From Paenibacillus arenilitoris (GTDB taxonomy: Bacteria; Bacillota; Bacilli; Paenibacillales; Paenibacillaceae), in the NCBI RefSeq assembly GCF_014705655.1, contig NZ_JACXIY010000010.1:1-64000 (forward strand): a stretch of DNA of 64,000 nt. Reading direction: 5' to 3'. The notes beneath the pieces were generated by a model that ran no database searches, was not told where the DNA came from, and worked only from the letters and a program-made list of their open reading frames with translations. Shown piece after piece: positions 52,409 through 61,672 of the stretch (position 1 is the stretch's first letter; the number at the start of each line of letters is the position of its first letter). The translations under genes and the position numbers were made by a program.

Positions 52409-54133
52409 ATGGTTAAGCGTCAAATACCGGATACGTTGATGCTGGAGGAACGGGCTGCCCACGCGCTGAATGCGATGGCGGGCGTTGCGGACAGGGACTA
52501 CGGTTATGTGCCGTTCTTTGCGGCCAATCTAATGGCCAAGCCCGCTTACATGACGCATGGCGATTGGGATTACGGTTCCTCCCACGGGCGGATGATCGAC
52601 GGGATGATTCTGGCCCGGCATATGTCCGGCGAGACGTTCGGACAAGAGGTCGAGGAGCGGTATCGCTCCAATCTGCTCTCCTTCTTCAAGGAAGACGGGA
52701 TGAGCTACCGCCAGTGGAACGAGTACCACAAGTGGGAGACGAACGCCAATCTGATCGATCAGCGCGCGGTGATCCTGTCGCTGACGACCTGGTACATGGA
52801 ATCGGGAGACCCGAAGGTGAAGGAAGCCGCGGATCGCCATGTTGCGGCGCTCAAGCGGATCGCGATCAAGGAGCGCGACATCTGGTATTACCCGGCTTCC
52901 GAATATAAGGAGACGGGATGGCCGTCCGCGAACGCCGTTCAGCTCCGGCTCGCTCCGGACCCCGCTTCGTTCTGCGGGCGACTCGTCATGCCTCTGCTGA
53001 AGTACCACGAATTGACGGGGAATCCGGATGCGTTCGAGCTGTGCCAATTTTTCACGGCGCTCATTATGGAGAGAAGCCGCGTATTTCTGGAGGACGGGAG
53101 CTTTAACGATGCTCCGGCCTATCGCAGCGGACACTTCCATACCCGGCTCGGCACGCTCGACGCGATTGCCCGTTTCGGCGAGTTCACGCGCAACGCCGCG
53201 ATGATCGGCTGGGTGAAGAAGAGCTACGATTGGGCGCTCACGAAGTGCACGGCATTCGGCTGGACGCCGGGCGACCTTCACGAGCAGGCTTACGAGCACG
53301 AAACCTGCTCGCTGGTGGATCTGATCGCAACCGGGATTACGCTCGCCAGGAACGGGTACGTGGAATATTGGGGAACCGTGGAACGGTTCATCCGGAACCA
53401 CCTTGCGGAATCCCAATTGCTCGACTTGAACTGGGTGGAGCAATCAACCGACAAGTCGAACGACATTCGCGCGGACCGCTCCTATTTCAAGGTTGCGGAT
53501 CGAACGCGGGGAGCGTTCGCCGGATACTCCGCTCCCAACGACTTCTGCTGCGACGTCATTGAAGGCCGCGGCCATACGAACGATTTGCAGCTATGCTGCC
53601 TGGGCTCGGGGACGCGCGGCTTGTATATGGGCTGGAGCAACGGCATTACGGAGCGGGAAGGCAACGTCAGCGTGAACTTCCTGCTGAACCGGGGCTCGAA
53701 GTGGCTCGACGTCGACAGCTATTTGCCGCATGAAGGCAAAGTCGTCCTTCATATCCGCCGGGATTTGCCGCGGCTTGCCGTCCGAATACCCGAATGGGCG
53801 GGTTTTACGAAAATAAATGTGGTCCGCAAACGGGGCGACGCGGTGACGGAGGGCAGCGGCAAAGATCCGAGCAGCTGGATCAACAAGTGCTTCCTGCTGC
53901 TCGGCGCCGCATCGGAAGGAGAAACGATCACGATCACGTTTCCGCTCAGCTTGCGAACGACGCAGGAGAATGCGGTCGGTCAAGCGTTCACGGCCTATTG
54001 GCGCGGCGATGACGTGGTGGACATCAGCCCGAAGGGACGGCAAAAGCCGCTGTACAGCGGACGCGCGGTCTATGATCGCGCACCGATGCGGGAGGGCGAC
54101 TACCTGCGGCCGGATCGCGAGCTTGTATGGTAG
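52409..54133 (+). CDS. GH127-like alpha/alpha-barrel glycosidase
   Basis: This 574-residue cytoplasmic protein is a divergent DUF1680/GH127 relative. It keeps a possible zinc-thiolate set: Glu298-x-Cys300 (HETCS) and a Cys396-Cys397 pair (LCCLGSG), with FCCDV as an extra pair near residue 376. The N-terminal alpha/alpha barrel is followed by a beta-sandwich (from about 430). The start ATG at 52409 follows CGGAGGGA. Function is probably removal of an L-arabinofuranose or related residue. It is followed by a strong terminator. Confidence 0.72.
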   Translation: MVKRQIPDTLMLEERAAHALNAMAGVADRDYGYVPFFAANLMAKPAYMTHGDWDYGSSHGRMIDGMILARHMSGETFGQEVEERYRSNLLSFFKEDGMSYRQWNEYHKWETNANLIDQRAVILSLTTWYMESGDPKVKEAADRHVAALKRIAIKERDIWYYPASEYKETGWPSANAVQLRLAPDPASFCGRLVMPLLKYHELTGNPDAFELCQFFTALIMERSRVFLEDGSFNDAPAYRSGHFHTRLGTLDAIARFGEFTRNAAMIGWVKKSYDWALTKCTAFGWTPGDLHEQAYEHETCSLVDLIATGITLARNGYVEYWGTVERFIRNHLAESQLLDLNWVEQSTDKSNDIRADRSYFKVADRTRGAFAGYSAPNDFCCDVIEGRGHTNDLQLCCLGSGTRGLYMGWSNGITEREGNVSVNFLLNRGSKWLDVDSYLPHEGKVVLHIRRDLPRLAVRIPEWAGFTKINVVRKRGDAVTEGSGKDPSSWINKCFLLLGAASEGETITITFPLSLRTTQENAVGQAFTAYWRGDDVVDISPKGRQKPLYSGRAVYDRAPMREGDYLRPDRELVW

Positions 54134-54137
54134 AGCG

Positions 54138-54178
54138 GGAATCCGCAGAACGGCATCCGTTCCGCGGATTCCTTTTTT
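54138..54178 (+). terminator. Rho-independent terminator after the GH127-like gene
   Basis: GGAATCCGC (54138-54146) and GCGGATTCC (54164-54172) plus inner GAACGG/CCGTTC pairing, then TTTTTT. It separates this gene from the racemase-RLP-kinase operon. Confidence 0.85.
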
Positions 54179-54209
54179 ATTGAAAGTGACTAGGGGAGGA
54201 GAGGTTGCA

Positions 54210-54884
54210 ATGAAAAGGACGGTTGTAGCGGTCTATACGGGCCAAGGACTGGCGGATCCGTTGAAAAAGGTGTTCAACGAGCTGCTGCCGGATTGCCGGC
54301 TCGTCAATATCATCGATGACGGCTTGATTCACGACGTCGTGCAGGCCGGAGAGGTGACTTCGCAGGTGTCCAGGCGGCTGCTGAACTATTATCAGAACGC
54401 GGCGGAGCTCGGGGCCGACGTTATTTTGAATACGTGCTCGTCGGTAGGCGAGGCGGTCGATCGGGCAAGACCTTTCGTATCGGTGCCGATCGTGAAGATC
54501 GACGAGCAGATGGCCCGGGAAGCGGTAAGCCGCCATTTCCGTATCGGCGTCGTCGCGACCTTGCCGACGACGCTGGATCCGACCATGGCCTTGCTTCGCC
54601 GTCAAGCCGAAGCAATTGGCAAATCGATCGAACTCGCAGATGGCTTGGCGAAGGGAGCGTATGAAGCGCTGGTCGGCGGCAAGCCGGAGGAACACGACCG
54701 CTTGATCTCGGAAACGGCGGCGGGCATCGCCTCCTCGGTGGACGCGATCGTGCTCGCGCAGGGCTCGATGGCAAGGATGGAAGCGGCGCTTAAGGAGAAA
54801 ACCGGCAAGCCGGTATACGCCAGTCCGTATTCGGGCGTCTTGGAAGTGAAACGGTTATTGGAGTCGCTTTCCGTAAGTCGATGA
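54210..54884 (+). CDS. Asp/Glu racemase superfamily protein lacking the second catalytic cysteine
   Basis: This 224-residue protein has the Asp/Glu/hydantoin racemase fold: TGQGLADPLKKVF at the start, LNTCSSVGEA with Cys76, and the second-half motif LAQGSMARM where racemases have a CAGM-like cysteine (here Gln184-Gly-Ser). With one cysteine it may act as an isomerase, decarboxylase or non-racemising enzyme, like some AMDase or maleate isomerase relatives. It overlaps the RuBisCO-like gene by 4 bases, so the two are coupled. ATG 54210 follows AGGGGAGGAGAGG. Confidence 0.75.
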   Translation: MKRTVVAVYTGQGLADPLKKVFNELLPDCRLVNIIDDGLIHDVVQAGEVTSQVSRRLLNYYQNAAELGADVILNTCSSVGEAVDRARPFVSVPIVKIDEQMAREAVSRHFRIGVVATLPTTLDPTMALLRRQAEAIGKSIELADGLAKGAYEALVGGKPEEHDRLISETAAGIASSVDAIVLAQGSMARMEAALKEKTGKPVYASPYSGVLEVKRLLESLSVSR

Positions 54885-56176
54885 CAAAGGACGAGGTGTT
54901 GCAATTGGAGGCAAAACGAGTCATAGCCACTTATTCGGTCGAAACCCCGTTCACGCTCGAGCGGGCGGCCGCGTCCATCGCGGGGGAGCAATCGACCGGA
55001 ACGTTCACGGCAGTGCCCGGCGAAACGGCGTCGCTGAAGGATCGTCATGGCGCCCGAATCGAGCGGATCACGCCCTTGGAGCAGGTCGGGCAGCCTTCGC
55101 TGCCCGGGGCGGCCGTGCCGAGGGGTCATAACGGCATCTATTCGCGCGGCGAAGTCGCCGTTTCGTTCCCTCTTCATAATTTCGGCCCGTCGATTCCGAA
55201 CCTGATGGCTTGCGTGGCCGGCAATTTGTACGAGCTGCGCGAGCTGTCGGGACTGCGGCTTCTCGAATTGGAACTGCCGGACGACTTCAAGGCCCGCTAT
55301 CCGGGGCCGCGCCACGGCATCGAAGGGACGCGGCGGTTAACCGGCGTTTACGACCGGCCGATTATCGGCACGATCATCAAGCCGAGCGTCGGTCTCGGTC
55401 CAGCCGAATTGGAATCGCTTGTGTACGAGCTGGCGGTATCGGGACTTGATTTTATAAAGGACGACGAATTGAACGCGGACCCGCCGTATTTTCCGCTTAA
55501 GGACAAAGTGGCGACGGTCGCGCGGGCGATTGAGCGGGCGGCGGATGCTACGGGCCGCAAGGTGATGTACGCCTACAATATAACGGGGGACATCGATGCG
55601 CTTGAACGGAACCACGAGCTCGTGGTCGGGGCGGGCGGCAATTGCGTCATGGTCAGCGTGAACAGCGTCGGGCTGGCGGGTCTCGCTTATTTGAATACGT
55701 TCAGCGAGGTTCCGATTCACGGTCATCGGAATCAGTGGGGCATGCTGACGCGGCATGGGCAGCTCGGCATGGATTTCCGGGCTTATCAGAAGCTGTGCAG
55801 ACTCGCGGGCGCCGACCATCTGCATGTCAACGGATTGGGCGGCAAGTTTTATGAATCCGACGATTCCGTCGTGAAGTCGGTGCAAGCTTGCATGCAGCCG
55901 TTATTCGGCGGTTATAAGGCGATGCCGGTGCTGTCTTCGGGACAATGGGCGGGAACGGCGGCCGTCACGTACGAACGGACGCGCACGGCGGACGTCATGC
56001 ATCTCGCCGGGGGCGGCATTCTCGCTCACCCGGACGGCCCCGCCGCCGGCGTCGAGAGCTTGAAGCAAGGCTGGGAGGCCGCGATGCGCGGCATTCCCGC
56101 CGAAGAGTACGCGAAGGAACGGGTCGAGCTGCGCCGCGCCTTCGACAAGTTTCTCCGCGAGGATCGGGCCCAATGA
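54881..56176 (+). CDS. RuBisCO-like protein (RLP), probable sugar-acid phosphate decarboxylase/isomerase
   Basis: This 431-residue protein belongs to the RuBisCO large-chain superfamily but is not RuBisCO. The active-site pieces are Lys167 in TIIKPSVG, Lys193-Asp-Asp-Glu196 in FIKDDELN, His282 in HGHRNQ, Lys322 in GLGGKF and Ser352/Gly354 in LSSGQW. It is coupled to a DUF1537 kinase, the gene pairing described for 3-oxo-isoapionate-4-phosphate processing in apionate catabolism. The methionine salvage enolase is the alternative, but no other methionine salvage gene is near. ATG 54881 overlaps the preceding stop; a TTG at 54905 with AAAGGACGAGG before it is possible. Confidence 0.85.
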   Translation: MTKDEVLQLEAKRVIATYSVETPFTLERAAASIAGEQSTGTFTAVPGETASLKDRHGARIERITPLEQVGQPSLPGAAVPRGHNGIYSRGEVAVSFPLHNFGPSIPNLMACVAGNLYELRELSGLRLLELELPDDFKARYPGPRHGIEGTRRLTGVYDRPIIGTIIKPSVGLGPAELESLVYELAVSGLDFIKDDELNADPPYFPLKDKVATVARAIERAADATGRKVMYAYNITGDIDALERNHELVVGAGGNCVMVSVNSVGLAGLAYLNTFSEVPIHGHRNQWGMLTRHGQLGMDFRAYQKLCRLAGADHLHVNGLGGKFYESDDSVVKSVQACMQPLFGGYKAMPVLSSGQWAGTAAVTYERTRTADVMHLAGGGILAHPDGPAAGVESLKQGWEAAMRGIPAEEYAKERVELRRAFDKFLREDRAQ

Positions 56177-57585
56177 ACGGCTCAGGTGCAAGGATGCCCA
56201 TGAAGGAACGGCTGATTTGCTACTATGGCGACGATTTTACCGGATCTACGGATGCGATGGAGGCTCTGGCCATGAATGGCGTTGCGACCGTGCTGTTTCT
56301 TGAGCCGCCGTCGGCGGAGCTGCTGGCCGAACGGTTCCCGAACGTGCAAGGCTTCGGCGTTGCGGGCGTAAGCCGGTCGATGACGCCGGAGACGATGGAG
56401 CGCGAGCTGCGGCCGGCGCTTGAGCTGCTGAAATCGTACGGAACCGCCGTCGTACATTATAAAATCTGCTCGACCTTCGATTCTTCGCCACGCGCGGGCA
56501 GCATCGGCAAGGTGCTGGAGCTGGCCCGGGAAATCTATTCGGAGAGCAGATATGTGCCGATCGTGGCCGGCGTGCCGATCCTTAAGCGATATACCGTGTT
56601 CGGCCATCATTTCGCCGCTGCCGGAGCGGACGGCGAGACGTACCGGCTCGACCGTCATCCTACGATGTCCCGTCATCCCGTTACGCCGATGCCTGAATCG
56701 GATCTTAGGCTTCATCTCCGGCGGCAAACCGATTTGCCCGTTGCGTTAATGGAGCTGCCGGCATTGGAGGGCGAGGCCGGGGAGGTAGCGGCGAGGCTCG
56801 AGCGCCGGCTTTCGGATAAGGAGACGGCTGCCGTCCTGTTCGACGTGCTCGACGAATCGCGCCTCGAGGCGGCGGGCAGGCTGATTTGGCGGGAAGCGTC
56901 AGACCGGCGGACGGGCTTGTTCGTCATCGGCTCCTCCGGCGTGGAGTATGCGCTGACCTCGCATTGGGCGAGCGAGGGGCTTATCGACCGGGACGCCGTG
57001 CATTGGCAAGCGGCAGGCGAAGCGGATCAACTGCTGGTCGTATCGGGAAGCTGCTCGCCCGTTACGCAAGCGCAAATCGAGCGGGCCTTGGCGCAAGGCT
57101 ATGCCGGCATTCAGATGCCGGTGCAGGATTGGCTAGTTCCGGAGCGGGCGGAAGCGTCGAGACGGTCGCTTCTGAAGCGGGTGCTGCCGCTCGTCGAAGA
57201 AGGCAGGAACGTGATTCTCTATTCCGCGATCGGTCCGGAAGATCCGGCCATCGAAGCGCTTCGCACGGATATGCGCGCCCGCGGCCTGGAACCTGCGGAT
57301 TCCGGCCGTTTGATCGGCATGCAGCTTGGCAGGCTGACGCGGGAAATCCTGCAGGCGACCGGCCTGCGCCGAATATTGATTGCGGGCGGCGACACTTCCG
57401 GCTATGTGACGCGCGAGCTCGGCATCTACGCCATGTCGTGCATGAGCGCGATCGTCCCGGGAGGCCCGTTATGCCGATGTTACGCGGAAGACCCCCGGAT
57501 GGACGGGCTGCAGCTGTCGCTCAAAGGCGGACAGGTCGGTGGAGCCGATTATTTTGAGCGCGTCAGACGGGGAGGGCCGTCCTAG
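56173..57585 (+). CDS. DUF1537 four-carbon/sugar acid kinase
   Basis: This 470-residue kinase has the two DUF1537 domains: an N-terminal substrate domain with YYGDDFTGSTDAMEAL, HYKICSTFDSSP and VAGVPILKRYT, and a C-terminal nucleotide domain with LVVSGSCSPVTQAQIE and LIAGGDTSGYV. Members phosphorylate four-carbon acid sugars, 2-keto acids or 3-oxo-isoapionate. Here the neighbour RLP favours the last (inference). The ATG at 56173 overlaps the RLP stop; in-frame ATG codons at 56194 and 56200 are also possible starts. Confidence 0.87.
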   Translation: MNGSGARMPMKERLICYYGDDFTGSTDAMEALAMNGVATVLFLEPPSAELLAERFPNVQGFGVAGVSRSMTPETMERELRPALELLKSYGTAVVHYKICSTFDSSPRAGSIGKVLELAREIYSESRYVPIVAGVPILKRYTVFGHHFAAAGADGETYRLDRHPTMSRHPVTPMPESDLRLHLRRQTDLPVALMELPALEGEAGEVAARLERRLSDKETAAVLFDVLDESRLEAAGRLIWREASDRRTGLFVIGSSGVEYALTSHWASEGLIDRDAVHWQAAGEADQLLVVSGSCSPVTQAQIERALAQGYAGIQMPVQDWLVPERAEASRRSLLKRVLPLVEEGRNVILYSAIGPEDPAIEALRTDMRARGLEPADSGRLIGMQLGRLTREILQATGLRRILIAGGDTSGYVTRELGIYAMSCMSAIVPGGPLCRCYAEDPRMDGLQLSLKGGQVGGADYFERVRRGGPS

Positions 57586-57606
57586 GCCTGACCAATAAGC
57601 GAACGA

Positions 57607-57645
57607 AAAAGCAGTTCGTCCTCGACCGGGGGACGGGCTGCTTTT
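57607..57645 (+). terminator. Rho-independent terminator after the kinase gene
   Basis: AAAAGCAG (57607-57614) with CTGCTTTT (57638-57645), and inner CGTCC/GGACG, followed by a T-rich tail. It closes the three-gene operon. Confidence 0.85.
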
Positions 57646-57775
57646 ATTTTTCAGGCCGCGGCCATGACCAGGCAAAACTCAAAAATCCCCTATAAAGACT
57701 GTTGAATTCGCCTATATACGAAAGTCCGAAACCGTGTAAAGTGGGTGTCAAAAGAGCTTCGGGAGGAGTGGGCAA

Positions 57776-60700
57776 ATGGGACCTGGCATCGCTCAAATGC
57801 GCGTGCGGTTCGCGGAGCCGGATCCGCATTACGGACCGGTGCCGTTCTGGTGGTGGAGCGGCGAGGAAGTGACGGAGGAAAGGATCCGCTGGCAGCTTCG
57901 GAAATTTCGCGAGGGAGGCCTTCGCAACATCGGCATTATCCATCTGGCGCCGACCGGACCGCAATACGGTTCCTGCGGCGATCGTCCCGTCTTCATGAGC
58001 GAGGAATGGTGGACGTTGTTCGAGGTCGCGCTGCGGGAAGCCGAGCGGCTGGGGATGAGGCTGTGGTTCTACGACCAAATCGGGTTCTCCGGCGCCAACA
58101 AGCTCGCGCGTCTCGTGGCGGAGAATCCGGAATATGCCGGATACCAGCTGCGCAGGTTCGCTGCATCGGAGGCATTGCCCCCCGGCTCGCAGCTCCTGCT
58201 CGAGTCGGGCGGATACCGTTACGCCGCCGTGCGCCAAGGCTTTAACTGGCTGGATCCGCTGGCGTCGGCCGCCTTGCTCGGCCGGGTGCACGGCGAGCTC
58301 GAGAAGCGGTTTCCAGGCGACCTGGGCCGAACGATCGCGGGCAGCTTCCAGGACGAGCTGCCGCCGCTGCCGCTCTGGTCGCCGGATGTTCCGGCCGTTT
58401 ATGGCGAACGGTACGGGGAAAATTTGCTTGATGCTCTCCCGGCGCTGTTCGACGATATCCCCGGCGCGGCCGACGTTCGCCGCCGCGTCTACGCGATCGC
58501 GGCGGAGCTTGCCGAACGGGCTTTTTTCATCCCGCTCGGCGACTGGCACCGCAAATACGGCATGCTGATCGGCTGCGATCAAGCGGGACAGGGGCGCAGG
58601 GCGGACATACACGGCGCGCAGCGGCTGTATCTCGATTATTTCCGGACGCATCGCTGGTACAACGCGCCGGGAGCGGATATGGACGGAGATTCGAAGGCCC
58701 ATTCCTCGATCGTCCATCTGAACGGCGGCTCCCGCGTATGGCTGGAGGCTTTCCATTCCAGCGGCTGGGGCGGCACGATCGAGGAAACGATGCATTGGCT
58801 GGTGCCGTGGCTGCAGTCGGGCGTGACGCTGTTCAGTCCGCACGCCGTTTATTATTCGACCCGCGGCGGCTGGTGGGAGTGGGCGCCGCCGGATACGGGC
58901 TGGCGCCAGCCCTACTTCGAGCACTACGGGATATTCGCGGACACGGTCAGCCGGGTATGCCGCCTGCTCAGCGAAGGGACCCACGCGGCCGACATTGCCG
59001 TCCATTATCCTTCATTCGCCGCGCTAGGTTATCTGTCGCTTGACGACGTGAAGCCCCGCGAGCATCCGATGGCCGCTTCCAACCGCGACCCTAACGAGCG
59101 GATTACGCAGCTGCGGAAGGCGTATTTGAGCATGGCGGGAACCACGCACCGAAAGGTGGCCGAATCGAATACGGGCGCGCTTCGCGATCGGGGGCTCGAC
59201 TTCGATATCGTGGACGATTCTTCGCTTGCGGGAGGCGAAGTCCGGGACGGTGCGCTGGAAATCGCGGACGAGCGGTTCCAGGCGCTCGTCCTGTGCGGGA
59301 CGACCGTCATGGACGGGCCCGCCCTTGCGAAAGCGCGGGCGATGGCGGAGCAGGGCGGGCTGGTCGTCGGGGTGGACGTCCCGGAGGAAGAGCGCGGCGC
59401 GCTCCCGGGCGCCGTGTTCGCCGGCTCGGCGGAGGAGGCGGCCGCGCTCGTCGAGCGGAAGCTGGAGAAGCGGGTGGAAGGCCCCGGCTTGTCGCTTCAC
59501 CGGCGCACGGACGATGCGGACATCTTCCTCCTGCTGCCGGAGAACGGCGCGCTGCTTCGGATGCACGAGCCGGCGGACGAGTCCGCGAGGCCTCTTCCGG
59601 CGGCCGTTTACCGGATTCGGACGGCAGGCGTGCCGGAGCTATGGGACCCGGTCAGCGGCCGGATCGAGCCCGTCGCCTATGTGCGCGAAGGCGATTGGAT
59701 TCGCCTCGAGGCCGGCTTCGACCATTGGCCTTCCGCGCTGATCGTCTGCGCGGAGGAATCCGCCGGCAATCCGGGCAGCCGGGCGGCGGACGTTCCTTCC
59801 GCGGCAGTCCCGAACCCGGGAAGAGAGCGCTTCCCGGCCGATCCGGGCGCCTGGACGTCCGGCCGCGGACAGGTCCGGACACTGGACGATTGGCGCGTCC
59901 GGATCGAGGCGACGCTGGACAACCGGTACGGCGACTTCGACCTGCACAACGACCGGCGAAGTATAATGCCTCCCGAGCGGCGCATGATGCTGGTCCGCAC
60001 GGAGCGGCCGGGCGAAGACGGGGCGGCGGAAGGCTGGCATAGGCCGGGAATTTCCGAAGCGGGCTGGGAGGAGCGGCTGTGGAGCGAATCCGCTTACTGG
60101 CATGTCCATAAGGGGGAGACCTTCGAGCCGGACAAGGCGCAGCCTCTCGTCTACAGCAACGTGTTCGGCGATTTGAAATTCCGGTCCTGGGCCGGACGGA
60201 TGGGCCGCGTGCCGCGAAGATATTTGCATCTAGGGGAAGCGTCCAAGGGCGACATCGTATGGGCGTCCGCGTTCGCCGTCGCCCCGAAGGAAGGCCGCTA
60301 CTGGATGCGGACGGAAAGCAATGCCGAGCTGACGGGCTGGGCAGGCGGGAAGGCCATCGAATGGAGCGGTGGTCCCGAGGAGAAGACGGCATGGATTTGG
60401 CTGAAGGAAGGCCCGAATACGGTCATGCTGCGCGCGGAAGCCAGAAAGGACGGCATGCTGCGCGCCGGGATCGAAATCAACGAATCGGCGGGCGAGCCTC
60501 TGCCGAAATGGATATACGCGGAGCGGCCGAGCCCCGAATCCCGCTTGCGGATGACGCTGGCGGCTCCCGAGGAGCGCCAGGCGCACCGCGTCCGCGTCGT
60601 CTTCGCCGCGCGGGGGAGAGCCGTGCTGCAGGTGAACGGAGTAACCGTTACCGAGCACGGGGACTTCAATCCGTATATTCGCCAAGGACAGGAAGAGGTG

Positions 60701-61672
60701 GATATTACCGCCTATTGGCGCGAAGGCGAGAACGAAATCGGGTTTCTGCTGCCCGAGGGCAAAGGGGAAGTGTTCGCGGACGGAACAATCGAGCTGCGAG
60801 GCGGCGGCGCCATCCCGTTCTGCACCGGTCCCGACTGGCGGGATGAACGGGGACATGCGCCGCTCGTCCTTCATGCGGGCGTGCTGCAGTTCGCGGAGAC
60901 GGAGTCGCTCTGGATCAACGACCGTCCCCATCCGCTTCCCGGCGTGGGCTGGCTTATGCCCGGCTCGGTACCTGCGACGCCGCCCGTCCCGTTCGTTGCC
61001 GATTTGGACGCGATCGGCCGGGCGGTCTGGCTCCGGTTCCCTCTACCTGTCGGAGCGCACCAGCTGCGCCTGGAGGCCAAGGGCCGGGTACGCCTATGGA
61101 TCGGAGGAGAAGAGGTGCCGTTCGCGGGCGGCGTCTCCGAATTCGAGCCGCAGAATGCGGGTACGATAGCCGCCGTCCGCATCGAACCAGACGGCGCGCT
61201 GACGGAAGCCGCCGTCCTCGGCGCGCCCGTCCGGTTCGAGACGGTTCCCCGCCGCGGGGAGCTCGGCGACTGGCGGACGGCGCTTCATCTGCCGCATCAT
61301 AGCGGAGCGGTGGAGTACGAGACGAAGCTTGCGCTTGAGGAAGAAAGCGCGGTCGCGCTGGATCTGGGCTATGTCAGAGGGACCGCGGAGGTCTGGGTGA
61401 ACGGCTCGCCGGCCGGCGTCCGCGTGTGGCGCCCTTACCGGTATGCGATAGGGACGCTGCCAGCCGGCTCGCACATGCTGCGCATCCGCGTAACGAATAC
61501 GCTCGGCACGCATTACGAGCACGGTCGCCCGACCGGTCTCGTCGGCGCGAATCCGGCCGTCACGTATTGGGACAAGACGCCTCGGCCGGAATGGCAGGCT
61601 TCTTTTCCGACGGGTGGTCTATACGGTCCCGTGCGCGCATCGATCATACAATCGGGGGAGGATGGACATTGA
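57776..61672 (+). CDS. Large GH106-like alpha-L-rhamnosidase
   Basis: This 1298-residue protein without a signal peptide starts with the pattern PVPFWWWSGEEVTEERIRWQL, an N-terminal TIM-barrel-like domain (about 1-450) with a DQIGFSG loop, and continues into several beta-sandwich domains; a galactose-binding-like WVNGSPAGVRVWRPY lies close to the end. Size and layout match GH106-type rhamnosidases, which cleave alpha-L-rhamnose from pectic rhamnogalacturonan. The catalytic glutamates cannot be placed with certainty. ATG 57776 follows GGGAGGAG. Its stop overlaps the next gene. Confidence 0.75.
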   Translation: MGPGIAQMRVRFAEPDPHYGPVPFWWWSGEEVTEERIRWQLRKFREGGLRNIGIIHLAPTGPQYGSCGDRPVFMSEEWWTLFEVALREAERLGMRLWFYDQIGFSGANKLARLVAENPEYAGYQLRRFAASEALPPGSQLLLESGGYRYAAVRQGFNWLDPLASAALLGRVHGELEKRFPGDLGRTIAGSFQDELPPLPLWSPDVPAVYGERYGENLLDALPALFDDIPGAADVRRRVYAIAAELAERAFFIPLGDWHRKYGMLIGCDQAGQGRRADIHGAQRLYLDYFRTHRWYNAPGADMDGDSKAHSSIVHLNGGSRVWLEAFHSSGWGGTIEETMHWLVPWLQSGVTLFSPHAVYYSTRGGWWEWAPPDTGWRQPYFEHYGIFADTVSRVCRLLSEGTHAADIAVHYPSFAALGYLSLDDVKPREHPMAASNRDPNERITQLRKAYLSMAGTTHRKVAESNTGALRDRGLDFDIVDDSSLAGGEVRDGALEIADERFQALVLCGTTVMDGPALAKARAMAEQGGLVVGVDVPEEERGALPGAVFAGSAEEAAALVERKLEKRVEGPGLSLHRRTDDADIFLLLPENGALLRMHEPADESARPLPAAVYRIRTAGVPELWDPVSGRIEPVAYVREGDWIRLEAGFDHWPSALIVCAEESAGNPGSRAADVPSAAVPNPGRERFPADPGAWTSGRGQVRTLDDWRVRIEATLDNRYGDFDLHNDRRSIMPPERRMMLVRTERPGEDGAAEGWHRPGISEAGWEERLWSESAYWHVHKGETFEPDKAQPLVYSNVFGDLKFRSWAGRMGRVPRRYLHLGEASKGDIVWASAFAVAPKEGRYWMRTESNAELTGWAGGKAIEWSGGPEEKTAWIWLKEGPNTVMLRAEARKDGMLRAGIEINESAGEPLPKWIYAERPSPESRLRMTLAAPEERQAHRVRVVFAARGRAVLQVNGVTVTEHGDFNPYIRQGQEEVDITAYWREGENEIGFLLPEGKGEVFADGTIELRGGGAIPFCTGPDWRDERGHAPLVLHAGVLQFAETESLWINDRPHPLPGVGWLMPGSVPATPPVPFVADLDAIGRAVWLRFPLPVGAHQLRLEAKGRVRLWIGGEEVPFAGGVSEFEPQNAGTIAAVRIEPDGALTEAAVLGAPVRFETVPRRGELGDWRTALHLPHHSGAVEYETKLALEEESAVALDLGYVRGTAEVWVNGSPAGVRVWRPYRYAIGTLPAGSHMLRIRVTNTLGTHYEHGRPTGLVGANPAVTYWDKTPRPEWQASFPTGGLYGPVRASIIQSGEDGH

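Noticed and set aside
54881..56176. True RuBisCO large subunit
   Set aside because: Length, the KPS and GGKF loops and the lack of a small subunit or phosphoribulokinase nearby point to a RuBisCO-like protein.
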